Assembly: GCF_003666685.1 (NCBI RefSeq)
Contig: NZ_RCIZ01000012.1
Span: forward strand, 1-64,000
Direction of reading: 5' to 3'
Length of the DNA: 64,000 bases
Source: Mesorhizobium sp. YM1C-6-2
GTDB taxonomy: Bacteria > Pseudomonadota > Alphaproteobacteria > Rhizobiales > Rhizobiaceae
Shown here: positions 24,606 through 36,892 of the stretch, one piece after another
Numbering within the stretch: the first letter of the stretch is position 1
Layout of the letters: the number at the start of each line of letters is the position of its first letter
Notes under the pieces: generated by a model
Database searches by the model: none
What the model was told of the DNA's origin: nothing
Seen by the model: the letters and a program-made list of their open reading frames with translations, nothing else
Program-made: the position numbers and the translations under genes

Positions 24606-25280
24606 TTGGCGCGCGGGTTTTTCATCACATTCGAAGGCGGCGAGGGCGCCGGCAAGTCGACGCAGATAGCGCGGCTGGCGCAGAAGCTGCGCGACAAGCG
24701 CTACCCCACGGTGGTGACGCGGGAGCCCGGCGGCTCGCCCGGGGCCGAGGCTGTGCGGCACGTCATCCTGTCGGGTGCGGCCGAGCCCTTCGGACAGGAG
24801 ATGGAGGCGCTGCTTTTCGCTGCCGCTCGCTCCGATCACATCGAGCAGTTGATCCGTCCTGCGCTGCGGCGCGGCAAGGTCGTGCTCTGCGACCGCTTCG
24901 TCGATTCCTGGCGCGTCTACCAGGGGGCTACCGGCACCATCGATCCAGCATTGCTGGAGGAGATCGAGCGGGTTTCGGTCAACGGCGTCATGCCCGACCT
25001 GACGCTGATCTTCGACATCGACCCGGAGGAGGGGCTGAAGCGCGCCTCCGCGCGCCGCGGCGACGATCAGGCCGCCGACCGTTTCGAGAAGGAGACGCTC
25101 GCCATCCACAAGCGGCGCCGGCAGGCTTTTCTCGACATTGCGCGCAAGGAGCCGAAGCGCTGCGTGGTGATCGATGCGTCGGCGGATACGGAGACCGTCG
25201 AGAACGCCGTGACGGAGGCCGTTTTCGCGGCACTCGATTCGCGGTCGCCTGCCGAGCAGGAAGCGACGCAGGGAGCCTAG
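24606..25280 (+). CDS. tmk: Thymidylate kinase
   Basis: The 224-residue kinase converts dTMP to dTDP in DNA precursor synthesis. It starts at a TTG (24606) and immediately shows the P-loop [11 protein letters not shown] (about residues 9-19). The DR[FYH] motif is present as [14 protein letters not shown], and the lid carries [12 protein letters not shown]. The length is normal for the family. It lies five bases before holB, with which it forms the conserved tmk-holB pair linking nucleotide supply to replication. Confidence 0.96.
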   Translation: MARGFFITFEGGEGAGKSTQIARLAQKLRDKRYPTVVTREPGGSPGAEAVRHVILSGAAEPFGQEMEALLFAAARSDHIEQLIRPALRRGKVVLCDRFVDSWRVYQGATGTIDPALLEEIERVSVNGVMPDLTLIFDIDPEEGLKRASARRGDDQAADRFEKETLAIHKRRRQAFLDIARKEPKRCVVIDASADTETVENAVTEAVFAALDSRSPAEQEATQGA

Positions 25281-25284
25281 GCGC

Positions 25285-26337
25285 ATGTTCGAACGCATCG
25301 CACCCGAGCAGCACGACACGCTGGACGGCATCCCCGAGCCCGCCGAGAACGCCCGCTTCTACGGCCATGGCGAGGCGGCCGGGATGCTGGCCGCCGCCTA
25401 TCGTTCCGGCAAGCTGCCGCATGCGCTGCTCTTCGTGGGGCCGCTCGGCGTCGGCAAGGCCACGCTCGCCTTTCATCTCGCCTATCATTTGCTGAAGTTT
25501 CCCCGACACGAACTCGCGCCGGTCGAACTGGCGACGCCCGACCCGGACTCGGCCCTGTTCCGCCAGATCGCCATCGGCGCGCATCCTTCGGTGTTGCACC
25601 TGACACGGCCCCAGAACGAGAAGACCAAGGGTTTCAAGACGGTCGTCACGGTGGACGAGATAAGGCGGGTCAGCCGCTTCCTCTCCATGACCTCGCACGA
25701 CGGCGGCTATCGCGTCGTGATCGTCGACCCGGCCGACGACATGAATGTCAGCGCCGCCAATGCGCTGCTCAAGAACCTCGAGGAACCGCCGTCACGCACC
25801 GTGTTCATCCTGATCTCGCATTCGCCAGGCGCGCTCCTGCCGACGATCCGCTCGCGCTGCCAGACAGTCCGGCTTTCGCCGCTCAGCCAGGGCGACCTCA
25901 TCGCCGCGCTCTCCACCTTCGACGTGCAGCCGCCTGCCGACGAGCCTTCGCGCCAGGCACTGGCGGAGCGCGCGGGCGGCAGCGTGCGCATGGCCGTCCT
26001 GCTCACCCAGTATGGCGGGCTGGAGATTGCCGAGGCGACGGACGCGATCGTGCGCGCCTCGAAACTGGATATCCCGGGTGCGCACCGGCTGGCCGACGCG
26101 GTCTCCGGGCGCGATCGCGCCATCCAGTTCGACATCTTCAACCGCCATCTGCTCGACCTTCTCGCAGACGCCGCGAGCACGGCTGCCCTCAAGGGCGATG
26201 CGGCCAGCGCGGATCGCTACTCCCAGGACTGGCAGGAAATACGGGTTGCGGTGGAAGAGACCGAGACATATAACCTCGATCGCAAACAACACGCGCTGAA
26301 CATGATCGTCCGCCTGCAAGACACGTTCCGAATGTGA
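25285..26337 (+). CDS. holB: DNA polymerase III delta' subunit
   Basis: The 350-residue clamp-loader subunit has an AAA+ ATPase-like domain. [15 protein letters not shown] is at about 48-62, the strand [25 protein letters not shown] carries the sensor-region signature of delta', and [11 protein letters not shown] follows. The typical zinc-binding cysteine cluster is absent, as in many alphaproteobacterial delta' proteins. It loads the beta clamp with gamma/tau and delta subunits. It sits tightly between tmk and metG. Confidence 0.95.
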   Translation: MFERIAPEQHDTLDGIPEPAENARFYGHGEAAGMLAAAYRSGKLPHALLFVGPLGVGKATLAFHLAYHLLKFPRHELAPVELATPDPDSALFRQIAIGAHPSVLHLTRPQNEKTKGFKTVVTVDEIRRVSRFLSMTSHDGGYRVVIVDPADDMNVSAANALLKNLEEPPSRTVFILISHSPGALLPTIRSRCQTVRLSPLSQGDLIAALSTFDVQPPADEPSRQALAERAGGSVRMAVLLTQYGGLEIAEATDAIVRASKLDIPGAHRLADAVSGRDRAIQFDIFNRHLLDLLADAASTAALKGDAASADRYSQDWQEIRVAVEETETYNLDRKQHALNMIVRLQDTFRM

Positions 26338-26428
26338 AGCCCGGCCTTTGCGGCCCGGGATGGTTTCTGCCGTCCCGATGCGCTATCTGCCCCACAACAT
26401 TCCGTCTTGCTTTTTGAACGGCTGTCCC

Positions 26429-27976
26429 ATGTCCCGCGAAAAATTCTACATCACCACGCCCATCTTCTATCCCAACGGCAAGCCGCATATCGGGCATGCC
26501 TATACGGTCATCGCCACCGATGCGCTGGCGCGCTTCCAGAGGCTCGACGGTAAGGACGTCTTCTTCCTTTCGGGCACCGACGAGCACGGGCTCAAGATGC
26601 AGCAGACGGCCGAGAAGGAAGGCATCGCGCCCAAGGAGCTCGCCGACCGTAACTCGGCGATCTTCCGCGACATGGAAGCCGCGCTCGGCGCGTCCAACGA
26701 CGACTTCATCCGCACCACCGAGGAGCGCCACTACAAGGCCTGCCAGGCGATCTGGGAGCGCATGGCCGCCAATGGCGACATCTACCTCGACCGCTACAGC
26801 GGCTGGTACTCGGTCCGCCAGGAAGCCTATTTCGACGAGAGCGAAACCACCGTCGGCGACGACGGCGTGCGCCGCGAGCCGCTGGGGTCGCCGGTGGAAT
26901 GGAACGAGGAGGAGAGCTATTTCTTCCGGCTTTCCGCCTACCAGGACAAGCTGCTGGCCCTGTATGAGGGGACACCGGGCTTCGTCGGTCCGCAGGAGCG
27001 GCGCAACGAGGTCGTCAGCTTCGTGAAGTCCGGGCTGAAGGACCTGTCCGTCTCGCGCTCGACGTTCAACTGGGGCGTGCCGGTCCCGGGCGACGAGAAG
27101 CATGTGATGTATGTCTGGGTCGACGCGCTGACCAACTACATAACGGCGGCGGGATATCCGGACACCTCGAACGAGAAGTGGAGCTACTGGCCGGCGACCC
27201 ACATCATCGGCAAGGACATCGTACGCTTCCACGCGATCTACTGGCCGGCCTTCCTGATGTCGGCGGGGATCGAGCTGCCGAAGCGCGTTTATGCGCACGG
27301 CTTCTTGTTCAACCGCGGCGAGAAGATGTCGAAATCGGTCGGCAACGTGGTCGACCCGTTCGCGCTGATCGAGCATTACGGGCTCGACCAGGTGCGTTAC
27401 TTCTTCCTGCGCGAGGTGCCTTTCGGTCAGGACGGCAGCTATAGCCACGAGTCGATCGTCAACCGCACCAATGCCGACCTCGCCAACGATCTCGGCAATC
27501 TGGCGCAGCGCTCGCTGTCGATGATCGCCAAGAACTGCGGCGGCCTGGTGCCGGCAAAGGGCAGTCTCGCCGAGGCCGACAAGACGATCCTTGGCCAGGC
27601 GGCGGACGCGTTGGTCACGGCGCGCAAGGCAATGGCCGAGCAGGCGATCCACCAGGCGTTGGCTGCCATCTTCGGCGTCGTCGCCGAGGCGAACCGCTAC
27701 TTCGCCGGGCAGGAGCCGTGGGCGCTGAAGAAGACGGATCCGGCGCGCATGGAGACCGTTCTCTGGACCACGGCCGAGATCATCAGGCGGGTCGGCATCC
27801 TGTGCCAGCCATTCGTGCCCGGATCGGCAGCCAAGCTGCTCGACCTGCTGGCGGTGCCGGAGGATGAGCGCAGCTTCGCGCATGTCGCCGACGCGCATGC
27901 GCTGGTGTCGGGCACGTCGCTGCCTGCGCCCACGCCCGTCTTCCCGCGTTATGTCGAGCAGGCCGAGGAAGCCTGA
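26429..27976 (+). CDS. metG: Methionyl-tRNA synthetase
   Basis: The 515-residue class I synthetase charges tRNA-Met. The start at ATG 26429 gives the family N terminus [20 protein letters not shown]. The ATP-binding HIGH motif is at 20-23 and KMSKS at 299-303. The tail is an anticodon-binding helical domain without the C-terminal tRNA-binding extension, which matches the ~510-residue class found in rhizobia. The gene is followed after five bases by the TatD-like gene. A longer frame to 26348 lacks homology. Confidence 0.97.
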   Translation: MSREKFYITTPIFYPNGKPHIGHAYTVIATDALARFQRLDGKDVFFLSGTDEHGLKMQQTAEKEGIAPKELADRNSAIFRDMEAALGASNDDFIRTTEERHYKACQAIWERMAANGDIYLDRYSGWYSVRQEAYFDESETTVGDDGVRREPLGSPVEWNEEESYFFRLSAYQDKLLALYEGTPGFVGPQERRNEVVSFVKSGLKDLSVSRSTFNWGVPVPGDEKHVMYVWVDALTNYITAAGYPDTSNEKWSYWPATHIIGKDIVRFHAIYWPAFLMSAGIELPKRVYAHGFLFNRGEKMSKSVGNVVDPFALIEHYGLDQVRYFFLREVPFGQDGSYSHESIVNRTNADLANDLGNLAQRSLSMIAKNCGGLVPAKGSLAEADKTILGQAADALVTARKAMAEQAIHQALAAIFGVVAEANRYFAGQEPWALKKTDPARMETVLWTTAEIIRRVGILCQPFVPGSAAKLLDLLAVPEDERSFAHVADAHALVSGTSLPAPTPVFPRYVEQAEEA

Positions 27977-27981
27977 CGTCC

Positions 27982-28788
27982 ATGCCCGAGATGACGCTCG
28001 TCGACAGCCACTGCCACCTCGATTTCCCCGACTTTGCCGAGGAGCGGGCGGCGGTGGTCGCGCGGGCGAAAGCCGCCGGCGTCGGCCATATGGTGACCAT
28101 ATCGACGCGCGTCCGGCGCTTCGCGCAGGTGCTTTCGATCGCCGAGGAGTTCGACAACGTCTTCTGCTCGGTCGGCACGCATCCGCACAATGCGGCGGAA
28201 GAACTCGATGTCACCGCCGAGGAACTGGTGCGGCTATCGGCGCATCCGAAGGTGGTGGCGATCGGCGAGGCCGGGTTGGACTACCACTACGACAAGTCGC
28301 CGCGCGACGCGCAGATGAAGGGTTTCCGCACCCATATCGATGCTGCTCGGCGGACAGGGCTGCCGCTGGTCATCCACGCGCGGTCTGCCGACGAGGAAAT
28401 CGCCTCGACGCTCGAAGAGGAGACGGCGAAGGGTGCATTCCCGTTCGTGCTGCACTGTTTCTCGTCGGGACGCGAGCTTGCCCGCACCGGCGTGAAGCTC
28501 GGTGGCTACGTTTCCTTCTCCGGCATCCTCACCTTCAAGAATTCCGAGGAACTGCGCTCGATCGCAGCCGAGGTCCCGCCCGACCGGCTGCTGGTCGAGA
28601 CGGATGCGCCTTACCTTGCCCCGGTGCCGCTGCGCGGCAAGCGCAACGAACCGTCCTATGTCGTCAACACGGCCAAAGTCCTTGCTGAGACAATCGGCGT
28701 AAGTGACGAAAAAATATCGGAAATAACGACTACGAACTTCTTTCGGCTGTTCTCCAAGGCAGCCAAGGCCGTACGGCAGGACGGCTGA
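27982..28788 (+). CDS. TatD-family metal-dependent hydrolase
   Basis: The 268-residue protein is a TIM-barrel nuclease of the TatD/YcfH family. The metal ligands are recognisable in VDSHCHLDF at the N terminus, GEAGLDYHYD, HCFSSG and ETDAPYLAP. Family members act as 3'-5' exonucleases in DNA repair or RNA turnover. Its position directly behind metG and before the metallo-beta-lactamase-fold gene (three-base gap) is the common metG-tatD-MBL arrangement of proteobacteria, so it is housekeeping and not part of a Qat system. Confidence 0.94.
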   Translation: MPEMTLVDSHCHLDFPDFAEERAAVVARAKAAGVGHMVTISTRVRRFAQVLSIAEEFDNVFCSVGTHPHNAAEELDVTAEELVRLSAHPKVVAIGEAGLDYHYDKSPRDAQMKGFRTHIDAARRTGLPLVIHARSADEEIASTLEEETAKGAFPFVLHCFSSGRELARTGVKLGGYVSFSGILTFKNSEELRSIAAEVPPDRLLVETDAPYLAPVPLRGKRNEPSYVVNTAKVLAETIGVSDEKISEITTTNFFRLFSKAAKAVRQDG

Positions 28789-28791
28789 ACG

Positions 28792-29601
28792 GTGGCGAGC
28801 CGGCTGCGCTTCACGGTGCTCGGCTGCGGCTCCTCGCCGGGCGTGCCGCGCATCATCGGCGACTGGGGCGATTGCGATCCCGCCAATCCCAGGAACCGCC
28901 GCACCAGGACCGCGGCCATGGTCGAGCGCGTGGCGGAGGACGGCGGCGTCACCCGCGTCGTCATCGATACCGGGCCTGATTTCCGCGCGCAGATGCTGGC
29001 GGCGAAAGTCGATCGCATCGACGCCGTTGCCTACACCCATCCGCATGCCGACCACATCCACGGGATAGACGACCTGCGCGGCTACTGGCTGGAGCAGCGC
29101 AGGCTGATAGACATCCACGCCGACGCGCAGACGTTGACGCGGCTGAAGCAGGCCTTCGGCTACTGCTTCGAGACGCCGCCCGGCGGCTCCTACCCGCCGA
29201 TCGTCAGGGCGCATCTGATCGATCCGCCAGCGCCGTTCACCATCGAAGGCGAGGGCGGCGACCTCACCCTCGAACCGCTGCCGCAGATCCATGGCGATAT
29301 CCATTCGCTCGGGTTCCGCGTCGGCCGGCTGGCCTATTGTCCCGATGTCAGCGGCTTTCCGCCGGCGACGGCGGAGCGGCTGCGCGGGCTGGACGTGCTG
29401 GTCGTCGATGCCCTGCAATACAGGGGGCATCCCAGCCATTTCTCGCTCGGCGAGGCGCTCGAATGGATCGAACGGCTGAAACCCGGGCGAGCCGTGCTGA
29501 CCCATATGCACACGCCGCTGGATTATGCGACGGTTGCCGCCGAAACGCCGGATTATGTCGAGCCGGCCTATGACGGCATGGTTCTGGAAATCCCCTTTTA
29601 G
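28792..29601 (+). CDS. MBL-fold metallohydrolase, PhnP-like
   Basis: The 269-residue protein starts at GTG 28792. It has the metallo-beta-lactamase signature THPHADHIHGIDDL with further metal ligands in DTGPDF and LTHMHTPLD. It is close to the PhnP group of cyclic phosphodiesterases, but no phosphonate genes are near. Its fixed place behind metG and tatD suggests a nucleic-acid or nucleotide phosphodiesterase role; the substrate is unknown. Confidence 0.9.
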   Translation: MASRLRFTVLGCGSSPGVPRIIGDWGDCDPANPRNRRTRTAAMVERVAEDGGVTRVVIDTGPDFRAQMLAAKVDRIDAVAYTHPHADHIHGIDDLRGYWLEQRRLIDIHADAQTLTRLKQAFGYCFETPPGGSYPPIVRAHLIDPPAPFTIEGEGGDLTLEPLPQIHGDIHSLGFRVGRLAYCPDVSGFPPATAERLRGLDVLVVDALQYRGHPSHFSLGEALEWIERLKPGRAVLTHMHTPLDYATVAAETPDYVEPAYDGMVLEIPF

Positions 29602-29624
29602 GCCGAAATCGAATAGGAAATTCC

Positions 29625-30095
29625 ATGGCAGGCAGCATCGAACGCGTGACGGAAGCGGCCAGGCAAGCGGGCATGGAGATCGAGGTCAGGCGCATGGGCG
29701 CTTCGACCCGCACTTCGGAAGAAGCTGCTGAGCAGTGCGGCTGCGGCGTCGACCAGATCGTCAAATCCTTGATTTTCCAGGGCGAAGCGACCGACGGGCT
29801 CTATCTTTTCCTGTTGCAGGGGTCGAGCCGGCTGAGCCTTGCCAAGGCCCAGGTGCTTGCCGGCGAAAAGCTGAAGCGCGCCGACCCGCGCCTGATCCGC
29901 GACCGCACCGGTTTTGCGATCGGCGGCGTGTCGCCCATCGGGCATACGGCGCCGGTGCCGGCCTTCGCCGAGGATGCCTTGCTGAAGCACGACGCCGTTT
30001 GGGCAGCCGCCGGCGCGCACGACGCCGTCTTCAGGGCGGAGCCGGGCAAGCTTCTTGCCGCGGCGAAGGCGACGGTCGCCGACATCGCCGAATAA
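29625..30095 (+). CDS. YbaK/EbsC-type aminoacyl-tRNA deacylase
   Basis: The 156-residue protein belongs to the YbaK/ProX trans-editing family that hydrolyses mischarged tRNAs such as Cys- or Ala-tRNA-Pro. It shows the substrate-pocket lysine region DQIVKSLIF, the strand FLLQGSSRLSLAKAQVL and the GGVSPIGH loop typical of the fold. The ATG at 29625 lies 23 bases after the MBL gene, so it is probably in the same operon. The substrate within the family is not resolvable here. Confidence 0.92.
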   Translation: MAGSIERVTEAARQAGMEIEVRRMGASTRTSEEAAEQCGCGVDQIVKSLIFQGEATDGLYLFLLQGSSRLSLAKAQVLAGEKLKRADPRLIRDRTGFAIGGVSPIGHTAPVPAFAEDALLKHDAVWAAAGAHDAVFRAEPGKLLAAAKATVADIAE

Positions 30096-30305
30096 CCGCC
30101 GGCGAAGGCTGGGCGGTGGCGATCGGCCGCCTTTGGAAACCGACTTTCCGCGGCTTTTTGACACCCTCGTCCAACTGCTTGAAATAGCTCGCTGATTAAG
30201 CGTTGGAAAAAGATCCCCGCCGCAGCTTAAATCGCTGCGGCGATTGGAGAAATCGGGCGCGCTCCTATATAAGGAATCAATGATTCTCTTTGCGCGTGAA
30301 CCGAT

Positions 30306-33077
<2,772 letters not shown>

Positions 33078-33083
33078 GCTGAT

Positions 33084-33108
33084 GCGAGGCGGCCCAAAGC
33101 CGCTTCGC
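33084..33108. terminator. Hairpin between convergent gyrA and small membrane gene
   Basis: Ten-base arms GCGAGGCGGC and GCCGCTTCGC pair with a single G-T wobble around a CCAAA loop. The hairpin lies seven bases after the gyrA stop and next to the stop of the convergent 43-residue gene, so it could end both transcripts. There is no T run. Confidence 0.5.
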
Positions 33109-33117
33109 AGGCGGTAA

Positions 33118-33249
33118 TCAGTGGCCGAAGCCGCGCAGGTTGGTCCTCTTTTCCTTCAGCCTCATGCGCTCGCTTTCCTGGTGAAGGCCGAAAGCGGTGG
33201 CGATCAGCATGGCGATGGTCATTGCGGCGGCTAGCATGTAGATCATCAT
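33118..33249 (-). CDS. 43-residue single-pass membrane peptide
   Basis: A short minus-strand frame begins at ATG 33249 after a strong AGGAG site six bases upstream. The peptide has one membrane-spanning helix (MMIYMLAAAMTIAMLIATAF) and a hydrophilic, basic cytoplasmic tail (SERMRLKEKRTNLRGFGH). The clear ribosome site, membrane topology and isolated position convergent to gyrA support a real gene. I believe similar peptides occur in related rhizobia but cannot confirm it. Its function is unknown. Confidence 0.65.
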   Translation of the reverse strand: MMIYMLAAAMTIAMLIATAFGLHQESERMRLKEKRTNLRGFGH

Positions 33250-33430
33250 GGCGAAACTCCTGCGCCACAACGTATTGCGGGCGATTTGGTTTCAATAAGC
33301 TCGCCTCACATCTAGTCGGGCCGCCTTTAATCGAGCGTGAGCGGGCCGTTCATCTGCCGTTCATGCGATTTGCATCTGTAGTCGGGCGTACAGCTTCCAT
33401 CCGGAACTGAAAGGCTCTAGAAGCACGCCA

Positions 33431-33934
33431 ATGACAGACCGCCATGCCATCTATGCCGGCTCCTTCGATCCGCTGACCAACGGGCATCTCGACGTGCTCA
33501 AAGCGTCGCTCGCGGTCGCCGACACGATCTATGCCGCGATCGGCATCCATCCGGGCAAGACGCCGCTGTTCTCCTTCGAGGAGCGGTTGAAGCTGATCGA
33601 GACGGTGGCGAAACAGGAGCTCGGCAAGGATGCGAAGCGCATCAAGGTCGTCTCCTTCGACGGACTGGTCATCGATGCCGCCAGGAAACTCGGCGCATCC
33701 ATCATGATCCGCGGCCTGCGCGACGGTACCGACCTCGACTACGAGATGCAGATGGCCGGCATGAACGAGACCATGGCGCCGGACCTGCAGACCGTCTTCC
33801 TGCCGGCGAGCCCGTCGGTCCGCACGATTACCGCCACACTCGTACGCCAGATTGCATCGATGGGTGGCGACATCCGCCCCTTCGTGCCGAAGGCGGTGGT
33901 CGCTCCGCTCAAGGCGAAATTCAAATCCAGATAA
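33431..33934 (+). CDS. coaD: Phosphopantetheine adenylyltransferase
   Basis: The 167-residue enzyme makes dephospho-CoA from 4'-phosphopantetheine and ATP in coenzyme A synthesis. The nucleotidyltransferase motif [14 protein letters not shown] is at 9-22, and the second motif [16 protein letters not shown] is near 126-141. Length and motifs are standard. It is followed 18 bases later by an exported cyclophilin, an arrangement shared with other Rhizobiales. Confidence 0.97.
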   Translation: MTDRHAIYAGSFDPLTNGHLDVLKASLAVADTIYAAIGIHPGKTPLFSFEERLKLIETVAKQELGKDAKRIKVVSFDGLVIDAARKLGASIMIRGLRDGTDLDYEMQMAGMNETMAPDLQTVFLPASPSVRTITATLVRQIASMGGDIRPFVPKAVVAPLKAKFKSR

Positions 33935-33952
33935 GGTTCAGGAGAATATCCC

Positions 33953-34534
33953 ATGCTGAAAAGGCTCGCTTCGGCGTGCGTCGTAGCCGCGACATTGGCC
34001 GCCTCCCAGCTCGCCTATGCCGCGGATCCCGAGAATACGCTGATCATCACGCTCAAGGACGGCGACGTGACGATCGCCCTGCGGCCTGACCTCGCGCCGA
34101 AGCATGTCGAGCAGATCAAGGCGCTGGCGCGCGAAGGCGCTTACGACAACGTGGCCTTCCACCGCGTCATCGACGGCTTCATGGCGCAGACCGGCGACGT
34201 GCAGTACGGTGACCTGAACGACGGCTACGATGCGATGGCCGCCGGCATGGGCAGCTCCGACAAGCCGGACCTGCCGGCGGAATTCTCCGACACGCCCTTC
34301 GTACGCGGCACGGTCGGCATGGCCCGCGCCCAGGATCCGAACTCCGCCAATTCGCAGTTCTTCATCACCTTCGGCGACGCTGGCTTCCTCAACGGCCAAT
34401 ATACGGTGGTCGGAGAGGTCGAGGGCGGCATGGAACTGGTCGACAACATCAAGAAGGGCGACCAGGCAGACAACGGCACCGTCACCGACCCCGACCGCAT
34501 GGTCAAGGTGCGGATCGCCGCCGACAACAACTGA
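33953..34534 (+). CDS. Exported cyclophilin-type peptidyl-prolyl isomerase
   Basis: The 193-residue protein has an N-terminal signal peptide (about 1-23, ending QLAYAA) and a complete cyclophilin domain: FHRVIDGFMAQTGD, MARAQDPNSANSQFFI and FLNGQYTVVGEV. It would speed proline isomerisation of proteins folding in the periplasm. Its downstream neighbour is a cytoplasmic paralogue, so the pair arose by tandem duplication. AGGAG lies about ten bases before the ATG. Confidence 0.95.
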   Translation: MLKRLASACVVAATLAASQLAYAADPENTLIITLKDGDVTIALRPDLAPKHVEQIKALAREGAYDNVAFHRVIDGFMAQTGDVQYGDLNDGYDAMAAGMGSSDKPDLPAEFSDTPFVRGTVGMARAQDPNSANSQFFITFGDAGFLNGQYTVVGEVEGGMELVDNIKKGDQADNGTVTDPDRMVKVRIAADNN

Positions 34535-34556
34535 CACATACGAAAGGATTTTCAGA

Positions 34557-35069
34557 ATGGCCGAGATCAAGGATCGCGAGAACGCGCTGATCGTGGAGAC
34601 GACCAAAGGCAATGTCGTCATCGAGATGTTTCCCGACCTGGCGCCCGGCCATGTCGCCCGCATCAAGGAACTGGCGCGCGAAGGCGCCTATGACGGCGTG
34701 GTGTTCCATCGCGTCATCGACGGCTTCATGGCGCAGACCGGCGACGTGAAGTTCGGCAAGTCCGGCGGCAAGGACTTCAACCCTGGCCGCGCCGGTATGG
34801 GCGGGTCGGACAGGCCGGACCTCAAGGCCGAGTTCTCCAACATGAACCATGGCCGCGGCACCTGCTCGATGGCGCGCGCGCAGAACCCGAATTCGGCGAA
34901 CTCGCAGTTCTTCATCTGCTTCGACGACGCCGGCTTCCTCAACCGCCAGTACACGGTCTGGGGCCAGGTCATCGAAGGCATGGAGAATGTCGACAAGATC
35001 AAGCGCGGCGAGCCGGTGCAGGATCCCGACAAGATCGTCTCGATGAAGGTCGCGGCTGACGTAAAGTAA
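34557..35069 (+). CDS. Cytoplasmic cyclophilin-type peptidyl-prolyl isomerase
   Basis: The 170-residue cyclophilin lacks a signal peptide, and the domain begins directly (ENALIVETTKGNVVIEMF). The active-site segments FHRVIDGFMAQTGD and MARAQNPNSANSQFFI match its exported neighbour closely. It corresponds to PpiB-type cytosolic isomerases. The start at ATG 34557 follows AAAGGATT, 22 bases after the upstream stop, so the two are likely cotranscribed. Confidence 0.95.
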   Translation: MAEIKDRENALIVETTKGNVVIEMFPDLAPGHVARIKELAREGAYDGVVFHRVIDGFMAQTGDVKFGKSGGKDFNPGRAGMGGSDRPDLKAEFSNMNHGRGTCSMARAQNPNSANSQFFICFDDAGFLNRQYTVWGQVIEGMENVDKIKRGEPVQDPDKIVSMKVAADVK

Positions 35070-35094
35070 ACCTGAACGCGCGGGCGGTACGGCG

Positions 35095-35544
35095 ATGATG
35101 GGACTGTTCTGGTCGGTGCTCGGCATAGCGTCGGGCGCCTTCATCGCCGTCCAGGCGCCGATCAACTCGCAGCTCGCGCGCGGCCTCGGGCTTCCCGTCG
35201 CGGCCGCCGCCTTCTCCTTTCTGTCGGGCGCCATCGTGCTTGGCCTCGCCACCATGCTGGTGACGCGCGGCCAAGGCATCTCGCTCGACTGGAAGGCGCC
35301 GGCGCCCTGGCTCTTTGTCGCCGGCGGTATCCTCGGCGGCGCCTATGTCACCATCTCCACCATACTCATCCCGCGCATCGGCGCTGCCGCGCTGATGGCG
35401 TTCCTGGTTGCCGGGCAGCTGGTCGCCGGCATGCTGCTCGATCGCATTGGCTTCCTCGGCATGGCGGTCCGCGAGATCTCGCTCGGCCGCCTGGTCGGCG
35501 CAGTGCTGCTCATGACGGGCGCCGTGCTTGTCCGGCTTACCTGA
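35095..35544 (+). CDS. DMT-superfamily inner-membrane protein (YdcZ/DUF606)
   Basis: The 149-residue protein has five predicted hydrophobic helices starting [21 protein letters not shown], the signature opening of the YdcZ/DUF606 group. Members are half-size drug/metabolite transporters, often with unknown substrate. The stop overlaps the queA start (TGATG), so queA translation is likely coupled to it. A transport role for queuosine precursors is conceivable from the context but unsupported by the family. Confidence 0.88.
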   Translation: MMGLFWSVLGIASGAFIAVQAPINSQLARGLGLPVAAAAFSFLSGAIVLGLATMLVTRGQGISLDWKAPAPWLFVAGGILGGAYVTISTILIPRIGAAALMAFLVAGQLVAGMLLDRIGFLGMAVREISLGRLVGAVLLMTGAVLVRLT

Positions 35545-36620
35545 TGCGCGTCGACCTCTTCGATTTCGACCTGCCGGAGGAGCGCATCGCGTTGCGCCCG
35601 GCGACCCCGCGCGATGCGGCCAGGCTGCTCGTGGTCCGTCCGCAGGAGGCGTTCGAGGATCGCGTCGTGCAGGACTTGCCGTCGCTGCTCGATGCCGGCG
35701 ACGTGCTCGTCTTCAACGACACCAAGGTCATTCCGGCGCAGCTCACTGGCATCCGCAGGCGTGGCGACGCCTCGGCCGAGATCGATGCGACGCTGCACAT
35801 GCGCGTCGCGCCTGACCGCTGGCTCGCCTTCGTCCGACCGGGCAAGCGCGTCGCAGCCGGCGACCGCATCCATTTCGGCCATGACGGCAATTCCTGCTTC
35901 CTCGGGCAACTCGACGCGACCGTGATCGAGAAGCGCGAGGGCGGTGAGGTGCTGCTCGGCTTCGATCTCTCCGGGCCGTTCCTCGACGAGGCTCTGCATG
36001 CGGTCGGCCACATTCCGCTGCCGCCCTATATCGCCTCCAAGCGCGATGACGACGAACGCGACCGCACCGACTACCAGACGATCTACGCCCGCGACGAGGG
36101 CGCCGTCGCAGCCCCCACCGCCGGGCTTCATTTCACGCCGCAGCTGTTCGCGGCGCTCGACGCACGCGGCGTCGAGCGGCGTTTCGTCACGCTGCATGTC
36201 GGGGCAGGGACCTTTCTGCCGGTCAAGGCGGACGACACGGCCGACCACAAGATGCATGCCGAGACCGGCCATGTCTCGCAGGCGACCGCGGATGCGATCA
36301 ACGCCGCCAGGGCGCGCGGCAATCGCGTCGTCTCAGTCGGCACCACGTCGCTTCGGCTGCTCGAAAGCGCCGCTGCGGAGGACGGACGCCTCGCCGCATG
36401 GTCGGGTGCGACCAACATCTTCATCACGCCAGGCTACCGCTTCCGCGTCGTCGATGCGCTGATGACCAATTTCCACCTGCCGCGCTCGACGCTGTTCATG
36501 CTCGTCTCGGCCTTCTCCGGCCTGGAGCGCATGCGCGCGGCCTATTCCCACGCTATCGAAACGCACTACAGATTCTACTCCTACGGCGACGCAAGCCTGC
36601 TTTTTCGCACGGAGGAATGA
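35544..36620 (+). CDS. queA: S-adenosylmethionine:tRNA ribosyltransferase-isomerase
   Basis: The 358-residue enzyme transfers the ribosyl part of SAM to preQ1 in tRNA, forming epoxyqueuosine. Family landmarks are [14 protein letters not shown] at the N terminus, [42 protein letters not shown] and [16 protein letters not shown]. Length and motifs are normal. It begins inside the stop of the YdcZ gene, and the next small gene starts three bases after its stop. It acts after Tgt, which is encoded just downstream. Confidence 0.97.
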   Translation: MRVDLFDFDLPEERIALRPATPRDAARLLVVRPQEAFEDRVVQDLPSLLDAGDVLVFNDTKVIPAQLTGIRRRGDASAEIDATLHMRVAPDRWLAFVRPGKRVAAGDRIHFGHDGNSCFLGQLDATVIEKREGGEVLLGFDLSGPFLDEALHAVGHIPLPPYIASKRDDDERDRTDYQTIYARDEGAVAAPTAGLHFTPQLFAALDARGVERRFVTLHVGAGTFLPVKADDTADHKMHAETGHVSQATADAINAARARGNRVVSVGTTSLRLLESAAAEDGRLAAWSGATNIFITPGYRFRVVDALMTNFHLPRSTLFMLVSAFSGLERMRAAYSHAIETHYRFYSYGDASLLFRTEE

Positions 36621-36622
36621 TC

Positions 36623-36892
36623 ATGGACGAAGATATCGCCACCATGAGCCGCGATGGACTGGTCGCGGAAGTGAAGAAATTGCGGAACGGCATCCGCAAG
36701 CACCGGGACTCCACGGGCCACGATCTTTGCTGGCATCATCCCGACCTCTGGGAGCTGCTGCCGGAGCGAACGGAGCCCGAGATCGCGGTGCCGCCCTGGC
36801 CGAAATTCATGCGCGGCTGCATCCGCTACCGCCAGTCTCTCGATGCGCAGGCGCCGGACGCGCCGGTGCACGACAAGGAGTTCAATGGGTAG
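36623..36892 (+). CDS. Small conserved protein between queA and tgt, 89 residues
   Basis: The ATG at 36623 lies seven bases from GGAGG (36611-36615), a better spacing than the ATG at 36617 that overlaps the queA stop. The product contains [41 protein letters not shown] and ends NG, overlapping tgt by eight bases. The conserved-looking D-L-C-W-H-H-P core, rich in His, Cys and Trp, suggests metal or nucleic-acid binding. Its place between two queuosine genes hints at a role in tRNA modification, but similar small proteins occur elsewhere and no function is established. Confidence 0.8.
   Translation: MDEDIATMSRDGLVAEVKKLRNGIRKHRDSTGHDLCWHHPDLWELLPERTEPEIAVPPWPKFMRGCIRYRQSLDAQAPDAPVHDKEFNG

Noticed and set aside
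26189-27898. Minus-strand frame of 569 codons antisense to metG
   Set aside because: Shadow of metG; no ribosome site or recognisable domain.
27982-28788. TatD gene as QatD partner of the QueC-like cassette
   Set aside because: It is 16 kb away in the normal metG-tatD-MBL housekeeping order.
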